Assembly (NCBI GenBank): GCA_016934415.1 | Contig: JAFGSW010000088.1 | Span: forward strand, 94,805-158,804 | DNA length: 64,000 nucleotides | Direction of reading: 5' to 3' | DNA from: Spirochaetales bacterium | GTDB taxonomy: Bacteria; Spirochaetota; Spirochaetia; SZUA-6; RPPD01 | Part shown: piece after piece, positions 17,827 to 26,771 of the stretch | How positions within the stretch are numbered: the stretch's first letter is position 1 | Layout: each line of letters begins with the position of its first letter | Translations under genes and position numbers: made by a program | The notes under the pieces: model-generated | Told to the model about the DNA's origin: nothing | Databases searched by the model: none | What the model saw: only the letters and a program-made list of their open reading frames with translations

Positions 17827-18014
17827 TAATAGTAGGAATGCATGACAAACGAAAAAAAACGCTGAATAAAACCGCCTGACGCCAGTGATACGTTCGTTCT
17901 TGACCACTCAATGTCTTGACCACTCAGTTCCTTTTATCCGTAGTTCCCTTCATTCCTTCTCTCCTCTCCCCTTCGTGTTCTTTCTTCTCCGTGTTCTCCT
18001 ACTCCCTCCGTGTC

Positions 18015-19268
18015 TCAGTGTCCTCTTCTCTTCTCCCCCTCTTTTCCCGGTTTCCTTGCCTCCCGGCTTCCCGACGGATCCTCCTTTTCCTGTTCGAGGA
18101 GCCGCGCCTTGGTGAGATTGACCTTGTCGTATTTCCGACGGATTTTAAGGACGGCGGCTTCGAGCTTCTGCTTGCGGCCGTCCTGTTCCTCGAAGAGCTC
18201 TCCCTGTGTGTGGGTTTTGCCCGCGGTGACGTTGGACAGGCCGAGGCCAAGCAGTCGGATCGGCGTTTTCCAGTTCCATTTTTTTTCCAACAGCGCGACG
18301 GCGGCCGCGTACAGCTCTTCGGCCGACAGGACCCAATGCCGGCGCGTCTCCTGCGCCTGGACGGTCTCGAAATTCTCAAGGCGTATCTTCAATACCACCG
18401 TCTTGGCCCTGAGGCCTTCATAAAGGAGACGGAACATTACTTCGTGGGCGAGACGCAGGAGCACTTTCTTCAAGCCGGCTGCGTCGCGACGGTCGCTTTC
18501 GAAGGTGGTTTCGCTCGAGAGCGAGCGGCTTTTCGTCTCCGCGGTAAAGATGCCCGGATCGATCCCACGCACGGCGTGGTGGAGAAACGATCCGCCGGCC
18601 TTCCCGAAAAGGGTGGAGAGCATTCCGGCTGAAAGAGTCCGGATGGACGCGACGGTGGTGAGGTTCAACTCCGCCAGACGCGCGGCGGTTTTTTTGCCGA
18701 CGCCCCACAGATCGGCCGGCAGGAGGCCGTCGAGGAAGGCCTCCTCCTCTCCCGGCCTCACCCTGAAAAGGCCGTCGGGTTTCCTGAACTGGGACGCCAT
18801 TTTCGCGAGATACCGGTTCGGGGCGATGCCGACCGAAATGGTGAGACCGAAGTCATCGCGGATGCGCCGTTTCAGCAGCGAGGCGATTTCCCCCGGCTCG
18901 CCGAGGAGACGGGCGGTTCCCGAAAAATCCATGAAAGCCTCGTCAATGGAAATCTGGCAGAACTCGGGGGCCGCTTGCTCCAACACCCTCATGATCCGGT
19001 TCGATACCTCGATGTAGCGCTCCATGCGCACGGGTAAAAATACGCCCTGCGGGCACAGGCGCACGGCCTGGGAGATGGGCAAGGCGGAGCGAACGCCGAA
19101 GGCCCGGGCTTCGTAGGAGCAGGCCGATACCACGCCGCGCCGGCCCGGTCTGGCCCCGACGATCACGGGTTTTCCCCGCAGTTCCGGGCGATCGCTCTGC
19201 TCAACCGAGGCGAAAAAGGCGTCGAGATCGGCGTGGAAAATGACCGGGGAAGATTCCGTTTCTGTCAT
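18015..19268 (-). CDS. dinB: DNA polymerase IV (Y-family)
   Basis: 417 residues. The first catalytic aspartate is Asp14 in FHADLDAFFASVEQ; the second site is SIDEAFMD (about 107-114). GIAPNRYLAKMAS and the helix-hairpin LWGVGKKTAARL follow, then the little-finger domain. QGELF near 372 fits a sliding-clamp binding motif. The tail after LEQEKED (about 400-417) is basic and low-complexity; its DNA resembles the CCAGGAAACC intergenic repeat, so the C terminus may have been extended by repeat sequence. The start overlaps the stop of the M28 gene as ATGA, so translation is coupled. Confidence 0.93.
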   Translation of the reverse strand: MTETESSPVIFHADLDAFFASVEQSDRPELRGKPVIVGARPGRRGVVSACSYEARAFGVRSALPISQAVRLCPQGVFLPVRMERYIEVSNRIMRVLEQAAPEFCQISIDEAFMDFSGTARLLGEPGEIASLLKRRIRDDFGLTISVGIAPNRYLAKMASQFRKPDGLFRVRPGEEEAFLDGLLPADLWGVGKKTAARLAELNLTTVASIRTLSAGMLSTLFGKAGGSFLHHAVRGIDPGIFTAETKSRSLSSETTFESDRRDAAGLKKVLLRLAHEVMFRLLYEGLRAKTVVLKIRLENFETVQAQETRRHWVLSAEELYAAAVALLEKKWNWKTPIRLLGLGLSNVTAGKTHTQGELFEEQDGRKQKLEAAVLKIRRKYDKVNLTKARLLEQEKEDPSGSREARKPGKEGEKRRGH

Positions 19269-21472
19269 GGGGTGAAGGCGATGGTCTTCCGGAACGTAAG
19301 GCGGTTTTCCAGGGAAAAGTTGTCGCCGTGAATGCCGATGTCCGGAGCCGCGGTTTTGTAGAGCACTTCCAGCTCGAGCCGGTAGTCGCGGTCCATCGGC
19401 AGCGTGAGCTCGAGACCGAGGTCCTGAGGGGGATTGATGCCGATCGATATCGCATAGCGCGATACCCCCGCCTTCTGGACCGGAAAATTCGAATCATACA
19501 GCTTGAAATCCGCGTTCGCGGAAATGACCGCGTTGACCTTGTACGGTGAGCCGAGGAAGCGGAGCACGAAGTCGAAATTCTTTCGGGCTGCGAACCGCGT
19601 GCCCGAGTAGGTGGCGGAGATGTAGTCTTTCACGTCGGCCAGGGAGATGAGGTATTGACGGCTGTTCGTGCGCACGACGGGATGAAGGCCGCCCGTGTCG
19701 ACGATCTGGAACTCGCCGAGCGGCGCGGGAGAGCTCAGGCGAAGGGTGCGGGTGCGCCGGTCGTAATCGACGATCTGCTCGGCGAGCACCGGTTGCGGGC
19801 GACGGGCGTACGGATCGTAGAACAGGAGAACGACGGCCAGGGCGACGCTTCCGGCCAGGGTAAGGATGAGAAAAAGGAAGGATCTACTCGACAGGAGTGA
19901 ACCGCGCCGGAACGGAAAAAGGAAACGGATGCGGATGAGCAGGAGGAGGTAGGGAAGGACGATGACGGTGAATAAAAAGTTGCCGAAGACCTTGTTGAAA
20001 AGGAAAATGCTCAACAGACGCGGCTCCGACAGTGAAAAAACCTCGGCCAGCAGGAGAGCGACCGACAACGGCGACAGTCCGAAGAAGAGGACTTTCAATG
20101 CGCGGCGGTTGACGATGCTTCCGATGACGATGCAGATAAGCGGCCAGAGAAAATAATACGCGAATGAAACGTTCAAACAGGCGACGACCACGATGCACAA
20201 CACGGTGAAAAGCAAGGCGGCCGCGGTGTAAAACGTCCCCTTTTTGGCGAAGGGAAGCCGGCGTCCGACGCGATAGAGGAGAGCGGCGGCCGAGAGAAAG
20301 ACGCCCAGCTTGAGCAGGAAGAAGAGGGCGGGCGCGGACATCCAGAGGTCTGGGAAATTCCTGATCGCGAGAAGCGCGTCCAGGAGATAGCCGGAGCCCA
20401 ACAATATGAGAAAGGCCGCGGCGATAAAAAACGGCACGTTCCAGAAATTCCTGCGCAGGGTGGCGGCGTATTTTTTTAAAACCGGAATCCGGAACGCCGC
20501 GAACGCGAGAATTGCGAAGGTGAAGGCGAGAAGCACGGCGAGATAGGCTGTTTCCGAAACGAGCAGAGGCGGGAAAAAGGGAAGCGTGAAGAGAACGTAA
20601 TGGCGGTCCCAATCCTCGGGCAAGCCCGAGGGGAATGAGTCGGTGAATCGGATCGCGCCCTCCACGAGGGCTCGCAGCCGGCCGCCGGGAGGTTGGCCGC
20701 TCTCGGGCGGACCCGATGTCTCAAGCGTCAGCGCCGGAATCCCGGCCCGCAGATACTCGCCAAGAGGTCTTTTCGCTATCTCCAGGCCGGCGCGATAGAC
20801 CGGCAGGTCGATGCCGCGTACCGTGTACTGAACGCCGGAGGCTGTCAGGGAGTTGATGACGGCGCGCAAGAGCCAGAGGGGCGAGGCGGTTCCCCGGCCG
20901 CCGTACCGAAGAGTGATCCGAGAAGGAACACGCTTCAAATTCAGGTAGAGCAGGCAGGAACGCTCCTCGGGGAAATAGGTTTTGAGGAATTGTTCGGTGC
21001 CGAGAAAATGCTCTCCGCCGCTCTCGAATTCGCCGCCCAGAAAAACCATCCTCACGGTCAACGGCGGGGCGTTTTCCTGAAAAGAGGCGAGAAGCGCAAG
21101 CCCGCAGGCGATTCCGAAAGAGCCGTCCTCATCGGGCGGAGCCTGGTCGTCGTGATTGAGCGGAATGACCACGATGAGCGTATTGGACGAGCGCCCTGGT
21201 ACGGACGCTTCCAGAATGCATGAAAAGGAATGGCCTCCGGCGGCCTTGGAGAAGTCGGTTTTTTTCATCGGAATCCTCAAGAGCGCCAGGCGTTGCTCGA
21301 TAAAGCGGATGACTCGTTTTTCGTTTTCAGAACCTTCGGTATGAGGATGAAGCGATTGCAAAAAATGGAAATCTGTACTACTATCAAAATCAACGGCGTC
21401 CGAAAAATGGCTTTGTGACGAGAGAGGAAATACCGATATTAGAAGGGAGATGAAAAAAAGCGCGGTTTTCAT
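19265..21472 (-). CDS. M28-like peptidase domain fused to a multi-spanning membrane region
   Basis: 735 residues from the ATG at 21472, which begins a signal peptide (MKTALFFISLLISVFPLSSQ). A longer frame to 21697 would overlap the divergent nitroreductase gene and lacks this advantage. Residues 35-300 resemble an M28 aminopeptidase: LIVVIPLNHDDQAPPDEDG (metal-site region) and VFLGGEFESGGEHFLG, but the usual GA-x-DD-x-SG and EE motifs are altered. After about 310 there are roughly eight to ten membrane helices, then a C-terminal periplasmic beta domain (about 600-735). The layout recalls ER-type Fxna or YfbL-like proteases, but activity is uncertain. It is the first gene of a pair with dinB. 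Confidence 0.7.
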   Translation of the reverse strand: MKTALFFISLLISVFPLSSQSHFSDAVDFDSSTDFHFLQSLHPHTEGSENEKRVIRFIEQRLALLRIPMKKTDFSKAAGGHSFSCILEASVPGRSSNTLIVVIPLNHDDQAPPDEDGSFGIACGLALLASFQENAPPLTVRMVFLGGEFESGGEHFLGTEQFLKTYFPEERSCLLYLNLKRVPSRITLRYGGRGTASPLWLLRAVINSLTASGVQYTVRGIDLPVYRAGLEIAKRPLGEYLRAGIPALTLETSGPPESGQPPGGRLRALVEGAIRFTDSFPSGLPEDWDRHYVLFTLPFFPPLLVSETAYLAVLLAFTFAILAFAAFRIPVLKKYAATLRRNFWNVPFFIAAAFLILLGSGYLLDALLAIRNFPDLWMSAPALFFLLKLGVFLSAAALLYRVGRRLPFAKKGTFYTAAALLFTVLCIVVVACLNVSFAYYFLWPLICIVIGSIVNRRALKVLFFGLSPLSVALLLAEVFSLSEPRLLSIFLFNKVFGNFLFTVIVLPYLLLLIRIRFLFPFRRGSLLSSRSFLFLILTLAGSVALAVVLLFYDPYARRPQPVLAEQIVDYDRRTRTLRLSSPAPLGEFQIVDTGGLHPVVRTNSRQYLISLADVKDYISATYSGTRFAARKNFDFVLRFLGSPYKVNAVISANADFKLYDSNFPVQKAGVSRYAISIGINPPQDLGLELTLPMDRDYRLELEVLYKTAAPDIGIHGDNFSLENRLTFRKTIAFTP

Positions 21473-21548
21473 CAGTTGAGGATAGGGTAAGGAGCGCGCA
21501 GCGTCAAGCGATGCGCGCTTCCGGAAGCCGCGCCGCGACGAGGAGCGG

Positions 21549-22058
21549 ATGGAAATATTGCCGGAGATCATCAGGCGGAAGAGTGTTCGCCAATTCAAGC
21601 AGAAACCCGTCGGCAAGCAGCAACTCTCGCGCATCCTGGAGGCCGGGCTCAAGGCGCCGTCGGCAAAGAACCGCCAGGCATGGAGGTTCATCGTCATTCA
21701 GAAGGAAGAACTACGGAAACGCCTGCAGGAGGCCTCGTTCGGGCTGGAATACGTCGGTCAGGCTCCCGTAATGGTCGCCGCCTGCACAACGAACATTGAT
21801 TATCGGATGCCGAACGGGCAGCTCTCCTACCCGATCGATATCGCCTTCGCGGTCTCGTTCATGATGCTGCAGGCGGTTCACGAAGGGCTGGCCACCTGTT
21901 GCATTTCCACCTACGATGAACAGGAAGTCAAGGAGATCTTGACGATACCGTTCTCCATGCGGGTGGTGATGCTTCTCCTGATCGGGCACAGCGACGCGGA
22001 TCCCGAACCGGCCGGCCGGAAACCGATGAAGCGCAGCGTTTCCTTCGATCACTGGTGA
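21549..22058 (+). CDS. nitroreductase family protein
   Basis: 169 residues, the short form of this FMN-dependent oxidoreductase family. The N-terminal FMN-phosphate motif RRKSVRQFKQKPV (about 9-21) is followed by LEAGLKAPSAKNRQAWRFIV, the typical second binding region, and the dimer-interface helix IDIAFAVSFMMLQAVHEGLATCCI. The natural substrate cannot be deduced. It is divergent from the M28/dinB pair across 76 bases that must hold both promoters. Confidence 0.9.
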   Translation: MEILPEIIRRKSVRQFKQKPVGKQQLSRILEAGLKAPSAKNRQAWRFIVIQKEELRKRLQEASFGLEYVGQAPVMVAACTTNIDYRMPNGQLSYPIDIAFAVSFMMLQAVHEGLATCCISTYDEQEVKEILTIPFSMRVVMLLLIGHSDADPEPAGRKPMKRSVSFDHW

Positions 22059-22113
22059 CGGGAACGGACCGATTCGGCACGGCGGCGGCCGAAAATTATT
22101 GAAGGAGAACGTC

Positions 22114-22221
22114 ATGTTCGATAAAACGGTACATCCGGCGCGTTATCCAACGATCCGAAATCAGCGGCGGGCCGCCGGAAGCGGCGGCGTGTTTTTCGCC
22201 GGATTGGCGGCCAGACGATAA
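22114..22221 (+). CDS. 35-aa ORF coupled to the following gene
   Basis: MFDKTVHPARYPTIRNQRRA, then AGSGGVFFAGLAARR. AAGGAG lies seven bases before the ATG and the TAA overlaps the next ATG as TAATG, so ribosomes finishing here would restart on the 389-aa gene. It is basic and has no recognisable family. It may be a real small protein or a leader that sets translation of the next gene, whose own Shine-Dalgarno is weak. Confidence 0.55.
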   Translation: MFDKTVHPARYPTIRNQRRAAGSGGVFFAGLAARR

Positions 22222-23390
22222 TGCCCCTTCAGGAAAAAAAACCGTTTATCAGTCTTCCCCTCAAGATCGTTCTCACGAGCGACGGGATCAATTTCTTCAT
22301 CAAGCATAAAAAGAACCTCCAGAGATTCAAAATGGCGGACAACGTTGAGGAGTACGGCATTTCCCTGGATAATTTCTCGCCCCAGTCCATCCAGCGCATG
22401 ATCCTCGTCAATTATATTTCGAAGCTGGAATTGTCGAGGGCCGAATTCGTCTCCAAGCGCCACGAAATCATGGATTGCTCCAAGCTCATCGTCTACGGCA
22501 TCCTCTACAAGCAACTCGACGACGCCGTTTTTAAAAAAGTGATCAGTTCCGCCCTGATCAAGCAATGGAACAGAACCGCACCGAAATCCATCATCGACGA
22601 AAGAACGAAAATCAATGAATCGTACCTCGAGGGGATCATCACCAAGGACCCCGGAATCATCCAGAGCGTCAAAAGGGAGATCCTCGGCACCCTTTTCGAT
22701 CAGATCAAACTCGACAACAATTTGGAGGCCGATGAGAAGGCGATCAAGCTGTACACGCTTGAAAAATACATGAACAATCTGCGCCCGTTTACCTGGTTCA
22801 TCCTCACGAAGTTCCGGGGCACCCAGGAGTATTTTTTACTCGTATCGCAGATAAGGGAGCTCCTCAAGGAATATCTCGAGAAAGCCAAGATCGCCGAGTA
22901 TCTGTCGCTCATGATCATGGAGCTCGCCATCAACGCGGAAAACGCCAACCTGCAGGGATACATCAAGCGGACATACAAGGGAACGATCGATCCGAACGAG
23001 GTGGTGGTGAACATCAACCTCCGCAACCGTATTCTCAAGGAAATCGAGCAGCTCAACGAATGCATCTACCTCTCCTGGCAAGTCGGCGGCAGCAAGAGCG
23101 GCGCCATCGGCATGATGAACAAGCTCAACATCACCATTTACAACCGGGAATCTGAATATCGGGAGCTGAAGCAAAGCGTTGAAAATAAAAAGATCCTCGA
23201 TCTCAAGGAGAAGAGTCTGACGGATTTCTATCGGGGCATTCCTGAAGCGGAGGTCAACACCGAATTGGGACTCTATTATCTTTCCTACCTCAGCGAAGCC
23301 TGCGACAAGGTCAATGTGAGGTTTGAGTCGCTGGTGAACCAGCTGCGCAATTCCGATCTGACGATCATCATGCTGAAACTGAGCTTCTAG
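22221..23390 (+). CDS. conserved protein of unknown function, possibly with an ATPase-like domain
   Basis: 389 residues, soluble, no signal peptide. The first 200 residues are helical and rich in Lys/Ile. At about 226-250 the sequence SLMIMELAINAENANLQGYI resembles the N-box helix of the histidine-kinase/MutL (GHKL) ATPase fold, and the end (LNSEL-like turns then NSDLTIIMLKLSF) could be its last strand, but no clear G1/G2 boxes are visible, so this is a weak inference. I do not recognise a named family; the style is that of spirochaete-conserved cytoplasmic proteins. Start is fixed by the TAATG overlap with the preceding small ORF. Confidence 0.7.
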   Translation: MPLQEKKPFISLPLKIVLTSDGINFFIKHKKNLQRFKMADNVEEYGISLDNFSPQSIQRMILVNYISKLELSRAEFVSKRHEIMDCSKLIVYGILYKQLDDAVFKKVISSALIKQWNRTAPKSIIDERTKINESYLEGIITKDPGIIQSVKREILGTLFDQIKLDNNLEADEKAIKLYTLEKYMNNLRPFTWFILTKFRGTQEYFLLVSQIRELLKEYLEKAKIAEYLSLMIMELAINAENANLQGYIKRTYKGTIDPNEVVVNINLRNRILKEIEQLNECIYLSWQVGGSKSGAIGMMNKLNITIYNRESEYRELKQSVENKKILDLKEKSLTDFYRGIPEAEVNTELGLYYLSYLSEACDKVNVRFESLVNQLRNSDLTIIMLKLSF

Positions 23391-23544
23391 TACCCCTTGA
23401 CAGGACGTTCCGTTTTTTTCACTATTTTCAATAGGAGTCAAAGGCGGCCGGAAACGCAGCGGATTTTCATCGGGATGTTCCCGCGCCGTTTTGCTGCAAT
23501 GTATGACTTTACATCCTATTTCGTGTATGAGGAGGCGGAAAAAA

Positions 23545-24807
23545 ATGAAAAAGATATTGATGGTGTTGATAATGGTCGGCGCGGTTTTCTCTTTTTCATG
23601 TCAGAAAAGCGTGGATACGAACGATCCGAAGGTCGTCGCCGTCTGGGGCGATCAGCCGAAGGCGGAAGGAACGACGGTGGAGGCCTATCTCCGGGCGCTG
23701 AACGATAAATTCGCGCAGGCACATCCGGACGACAGTGTGGTGTGGATCGCCAGTCAAGACAAAGGAATCATACTTCTGGAGAGAGTAAGGTCCGCCGTCG
23801 AGGAAAACAAGGCGCCGGACGTCGTACTGACGCAAGGCGGAAGCCTGTTGGCCCCCTTCGCCGAATCGGAGCGAATCCTGGATCTGACCGCCGAATTGGC
23901 GGACGTCAAGTTTTGTGAAGCGGCGAAAGACGTCATGAAATGGCGTGATAAGCTCTACGGCGTCGCGCCGTTGTATTCGGTAGCGGGGCTGTTCGTCAAT
24001 GAAACGAAATTCAGCGAGCTCGGCTTGAAAATACCGGAGACCATCGCGCAGCTGGAAGCCGCCGCCGATGCTCTCAAGGCGAAAGGCATCGTTCCGTTCG
24101 CCGCGGATGAAACCGACAAGCGCTCCATTTCGTACCTGTATATGTATCTCGTCAACCGGATCGGCGGGGACGTGATTCAACAATCGATCGAACGGAAACT
24201 CCGGTTCGACTCTCCGGTGTACATTCAAGCGGGGCACGTGCTCCAGGATTGGGCGAAGAAAGGATACTTCGGCGACGTGCCGCTGACCGGAGACGCGACG
24301 GAACTCATGACCTCGGGCAAAGCCGCCATGCAGGTGTCGGGAACCTGGATGTGCCCCGTCTACGGCGATGCGGCGAAAACGAGCGGAACCATCGGTTTTT
24401 ATCCTTTCCCGGTCATGCGGGGCGGGAAGGGAGCCACCACGGACATACTCGGGGCGACCGAAGTCGCGTTCGTCGGAATCACCAAATCTTCCGTGAAGCG
24501 CAGCCTGGTCGATAGATTCATGCACGCGGCCATGGCGCCGGAAGCTCTCAAGGGCGTGACCGATATGATCAGCTCCGACCCGGGTAATCCGCCGTCAGAC
24601 CGGCTGCTCGCCATGGCGGCCAAGATTTTTTATTCGGCCAAAAATTTTCAGTTCTACTGGGAAAAAGAACTCCCCACGACGACGACCGGTCCGGCCGTCT
24701 CCGAAATGGCGCTCAGCTGCCTGCTGCCGGACACGGACGTGAAGGCCGCAGCCACCAAATTCGAACAGACCGCCCAAATTGAGATGGGAGGAGTCGTGGA
24801 TTGGTGA
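23545..24807 (+). CDS. sugar ABC transporter substrate-binding lipoprotein
   Basis: 420 residues with a lipobox (FSFSC, Cys19). The fold is that of CUT1-type carbohydrate-binding proteins: an early APDVVLTQGGSLLAPFAE, a hinge region YSVAGLFVNETKFSELGL, ELMTSGKAAMQVSGTWM and the closing LPDTDVKAAATKFEQ. The ATG at 23545 is preferred to an upstream in-frame ATG at 23491 because GGAGGCGG precedes it and it starts the signal peptide directly. No permease or ATPase genes lie nearby, so its partners must be elsewhere, or it acts as a sensor. Confidence 0.9.
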   Translation: MKKILMVLIMVGAVFSFSCQKSVDTNDPKVVAVWGDQPKAEGTTVEAYLRALNDKFAQAHPDDSVVWIASQDKGIILLERVRSAVEENKAPDVVLTQGGSLLAPFAESERILDLTAELADVKFCEAAKDVMKWRDKLYGVAPLYSVAGLFVNETKFSELGLKIPETIAQLEAAADALKAKGIVPFAADETDKRSISYLYMYLVNRIGGDVIQQSIERKLRFDSPVYIQAGHVLQDWAKKGYFGDVPLTGDATELMTSGKAAMQVSGTWMCPVYGDAAKTSGTIGFYPFPVMRGGKGATTDILGATEVAFVGITKSSVKRSLVDRFMHAAMAPEALKGVTDMISSDPGNPPSDRLLAMAAKIFYSAKNFQFYWEKELPTTTTGPAVSEMALSCLLPDTDVKAAATKFEQTAQIEMGGVVDW

Positions 24808-24848
24808 CCCGATCGGCCTCCTGACCGGATTCAAAGCCGTTCGGTTTT

Positions 24849-24893
24849 GGGATGAGGCGGGGCGCCGATGCGCCCCTCCCCATCCCTTTTTTT
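24849..24893 (+). terminator. rho-independent terminator after the sugar-binding gene
   Basis: GGGATG-A-GG-C-GGGGCG pairs with CGCCCC-T-CC-C-CATCCC around a short loop, followed by seven T. It lies between convergent genes and serves the plus-strand gene; the minus-strand ddl may use the same stem. Confidence 0.85.
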
Positions 24894-24907
24894 GGGTGTG
24901 GTTCCTT

Positions 24908-26035
24908 TTATGAGGCGCTTGAACGAGGCTCGGGGGAGGGGCGGGCGAAGTCGAAACTGACCGCGGAGCGGCGGGCGTGGCGGTTGAACCCGTACTCAAT
25001 GATCGCGTCGAGCAACGCGCCGTAAGGCAGGCCGCCCGCCGCGCACAGGCGAGGGAACATGCTGATGTTGGTGAATCCGGGAATGGAATTGATTTCGTTC
25101 AGATACAGACGGCCGTCCGCCTTGTCGAGGAAGAGATCGACGCGCGCAAAGCCCTCGGCGGAAAGGCTTGAGTACGCCTCGATCGCGAGATTCCGCGCCT
25201 CGAGGGATACGGATTCGTCGATGTCGGCGGGAATGGAGAGTCGGGCGCCTTCGGGATCGAGGTATTTCGCCTCGTAGCTGTAATACTCGAGCCGGGGGAC
25301 GATTTCTCCGGGAGGGAAAGCGCGCGGCCGCTCGTTGCCGATCACGGCGCATTCAATCTCCCTCGCTTCCACCGCCCGCTCCACCAGGGCCCGGTCGTCG
25401 AACAGGAACGCGGCGGCGAGGGCGGCCGGAAGTTCATCCGCGTTCATGACTTTGCTCACCCCGACCGAAGAGCCGGCGCCGACGGGCTTCACGAAAAGGG
25501 GGAATCCGAGTCGGCCTCCCGCGGCCAGCGCGGCGTCGCGGCCGGTCGGCATCGTCTCGAACTCATCCTTTCTGACCGTCACGGAATCGACGACGGGCAG
25601 ACCGCGTTCGCGCCAGATCGTTTTGGCTTTTTCCTTGTCCATGGACAGCGCGCTTCCCAGGACGCCGGCTCCGGCATAGGGGAGGTTCATCATTTCGAGC
25701 AGGCCCTGCAGAGTCCCGTCCTCGCCGAAGGTACCGTGCAGGACGGGGAAAACAAAATCGATGGGCAACCGTCCGGTGCCGACGAAAAAACCCTTCCCGG
25801 GGACGAGCGAAACTGTGTCGGCCTCGGGCGAGATCCGAAGCATGTCACCGCGCACCGGATCCGCGTCGACGGCCGGCGTTTCCCGATAATGCCAGGTCCC
25901 GTCGCGGTCGAGACCGATGCACATGACCACGTATTTTTCGCGATTCAGGTGCCGATAGACGGAGGCGGCCGACTGCCGGGAGACTTCATGTTCCTGGGAT
26001 CTTCCCCCGTAGAGAATGCAAACCGTTTTCTTCAT
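24908..26035 (-). CDS. ddl: D-alanine--D-alanine ligase
   Basis: 375 residues. It joins two D-alanines for peptidoglycan precursors using ATP. Visible motifs: ILYGGRSQEHEVS at the N terminus, VFPVLHGTFGEDGTLQGLLE, FVKPVGAGSSVGVSKV (ATP lid), YSYEAKYLD (the tyrosine-containing loop of D-Ala-D-Ala rather than D-lactate ligases) and LYLNEINSIPGFTNISMFP for magnesium and substrate. GGAG precedes the ATG. The last 18 residues are an unusual Pro/Ser tail. No mur gene is adjacent; the next gene on the minus strand upstream is the ParB-like protein. Confidence 0.95.
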   Translation of the reverse strand: MKKTVCILYGGRSQEHEVSRQSAASVYRHLNREKYVVMCIGLDRDGTWHYRETPAVDADPVRGDMLRISPEADTVSLVPGKGFFVGTGRLPIDFVFPVLHGTFGEDGTLQGLLEMMNLPYAGAGVLGSALSMDKEKAKTIWRERGLPVVDSVTVRKDEFETMPTGRDAALAAGGRLGFPLFVKPVGAGSSVGVSKVMNADELPAALAAAFLFDDRALVERAVEAREIECAVIGNERPRAFPPGEIVPRLEYYSYEAKYLDPEGARLSIPADIDESVSLEARNLAIEAYSSLSAEGFARVDLFLDKADGRLYLNEINSIPGFTNISMFPRLCAAGGLPYGALLDAIIEYGFNRHARRSAVSFDFARPSPEPRSSAS

Positions 26036-26134
26036 TCCGCTCCTCGTTTATCAGCGTCTATGATGGGTTCCGCGAACCGTGCGGCTCGCGAAAGCCGTTG
26101 AATTCCTTGCCGAGCGCGATGTTCCCGAATTTAT

Positions 26135-26530
26135 TCAACTCCGCGCGGAGCCGAAGATTTTCCGCCACAGGCGCTTGAAAAAGTTGAGGATCCGGCGCCA
26201 CAGACTCGGATGCTTTAATTTCTCAATCCGGGAGAATCCATCGGCCACTTCGTCTCCGGTGAGGTCGCTCCGAGCCAGGTTCTCTTCCATTTCGATTTCG
26301 AGCATTTCGGCCTCGTCTTCCCTGTCCAGGACCACGGCGTCGACGGAGTTCCACCCGAGACGCTGGGCGGCGGTCAGGCGCCGCTCGCCGGCTAAAAGCT
26401 CGTTCCGCCGGTTGATGATGATCGGGTTGAGTTGTCCGTATTTCCGCATGCTTTCCATGAGCGGATCCAAATCGCGCATATCGCGACGCACTCTTTTTCT
26501 GACGATGATGGAATCAATTCTCACCCGCAT
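26135..26530 (-). CDS. ParB/Srx-domain protein with a basic aromatic C-terminal helix
   Basis: 131 residues. Residues 1-90 match the ParB N-terminal (ParB/sulfiredoxin) domain: RIDSIIVRKRVRRD, PLMESMRKYGQLNPIIINRR, ELLAGERRLTAAQRLG and EIEMEENLARSD. The ParB helix-turn-helix domain is absent; instead the end is SLWRRILNFFKRLWRKIFG, a strongly amphipathic basic/aromatic helix that could bind membrane. The ATG at 26530 is chosen over a TTG at 26596 because GGAAGGGGG lies seven bases upstream. True ParB proteins are longer, so a segregation role is not supported; CTP-binding is possible because GERR-type motifs are kept. Confidence 0.75.
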   Translation of the reverse strand: MRVRIDSIIVRKRVRRDMRDLDPLMESMRKYGQLNPIIINRRNELLAGERRLTAAQRLGWNSVDAVVLDREDEAEMLEIEMEENLARSDLTGDEVADGFSRIEKLKHPSLWRRILNFFKRLWRKIFGSARS

Positions 26531-26771
26531 CGGAATGCCCCCTTCCCCGGCCGGTCTCGCGACGGCGTCGATTCGAGGCAGTATATTCTTTTTCAACTGT
26601 TTGGTGAAGAGCGGGTGTTCTCAACAGGAATTATCATGATGGAAACTTATTTTCGGGAAGGACGCGGAAGGCATAGAGGGAGGAGGAAAGATTGAGGAAC
26701 ATTGCTGTGAACCGACTTATACGACACCTGTTTGTTTCCTCCCGCGCCGGCTTTTCGCATCACGGATAAAC

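Noticed and set aside
21473-21697. 75-residue N-terminal extension of the M28-like protein
   Set aside because: It would overlap the divergent nitroreductase gene and bury the signal peptide at an internal site.
23397-23428. Promoter TTGACA with TATTTT before the sugar-binding gene
   Set aside because: The spacer is 20 bases and the -10 match is weak; no better -10 is found at 17 bases.
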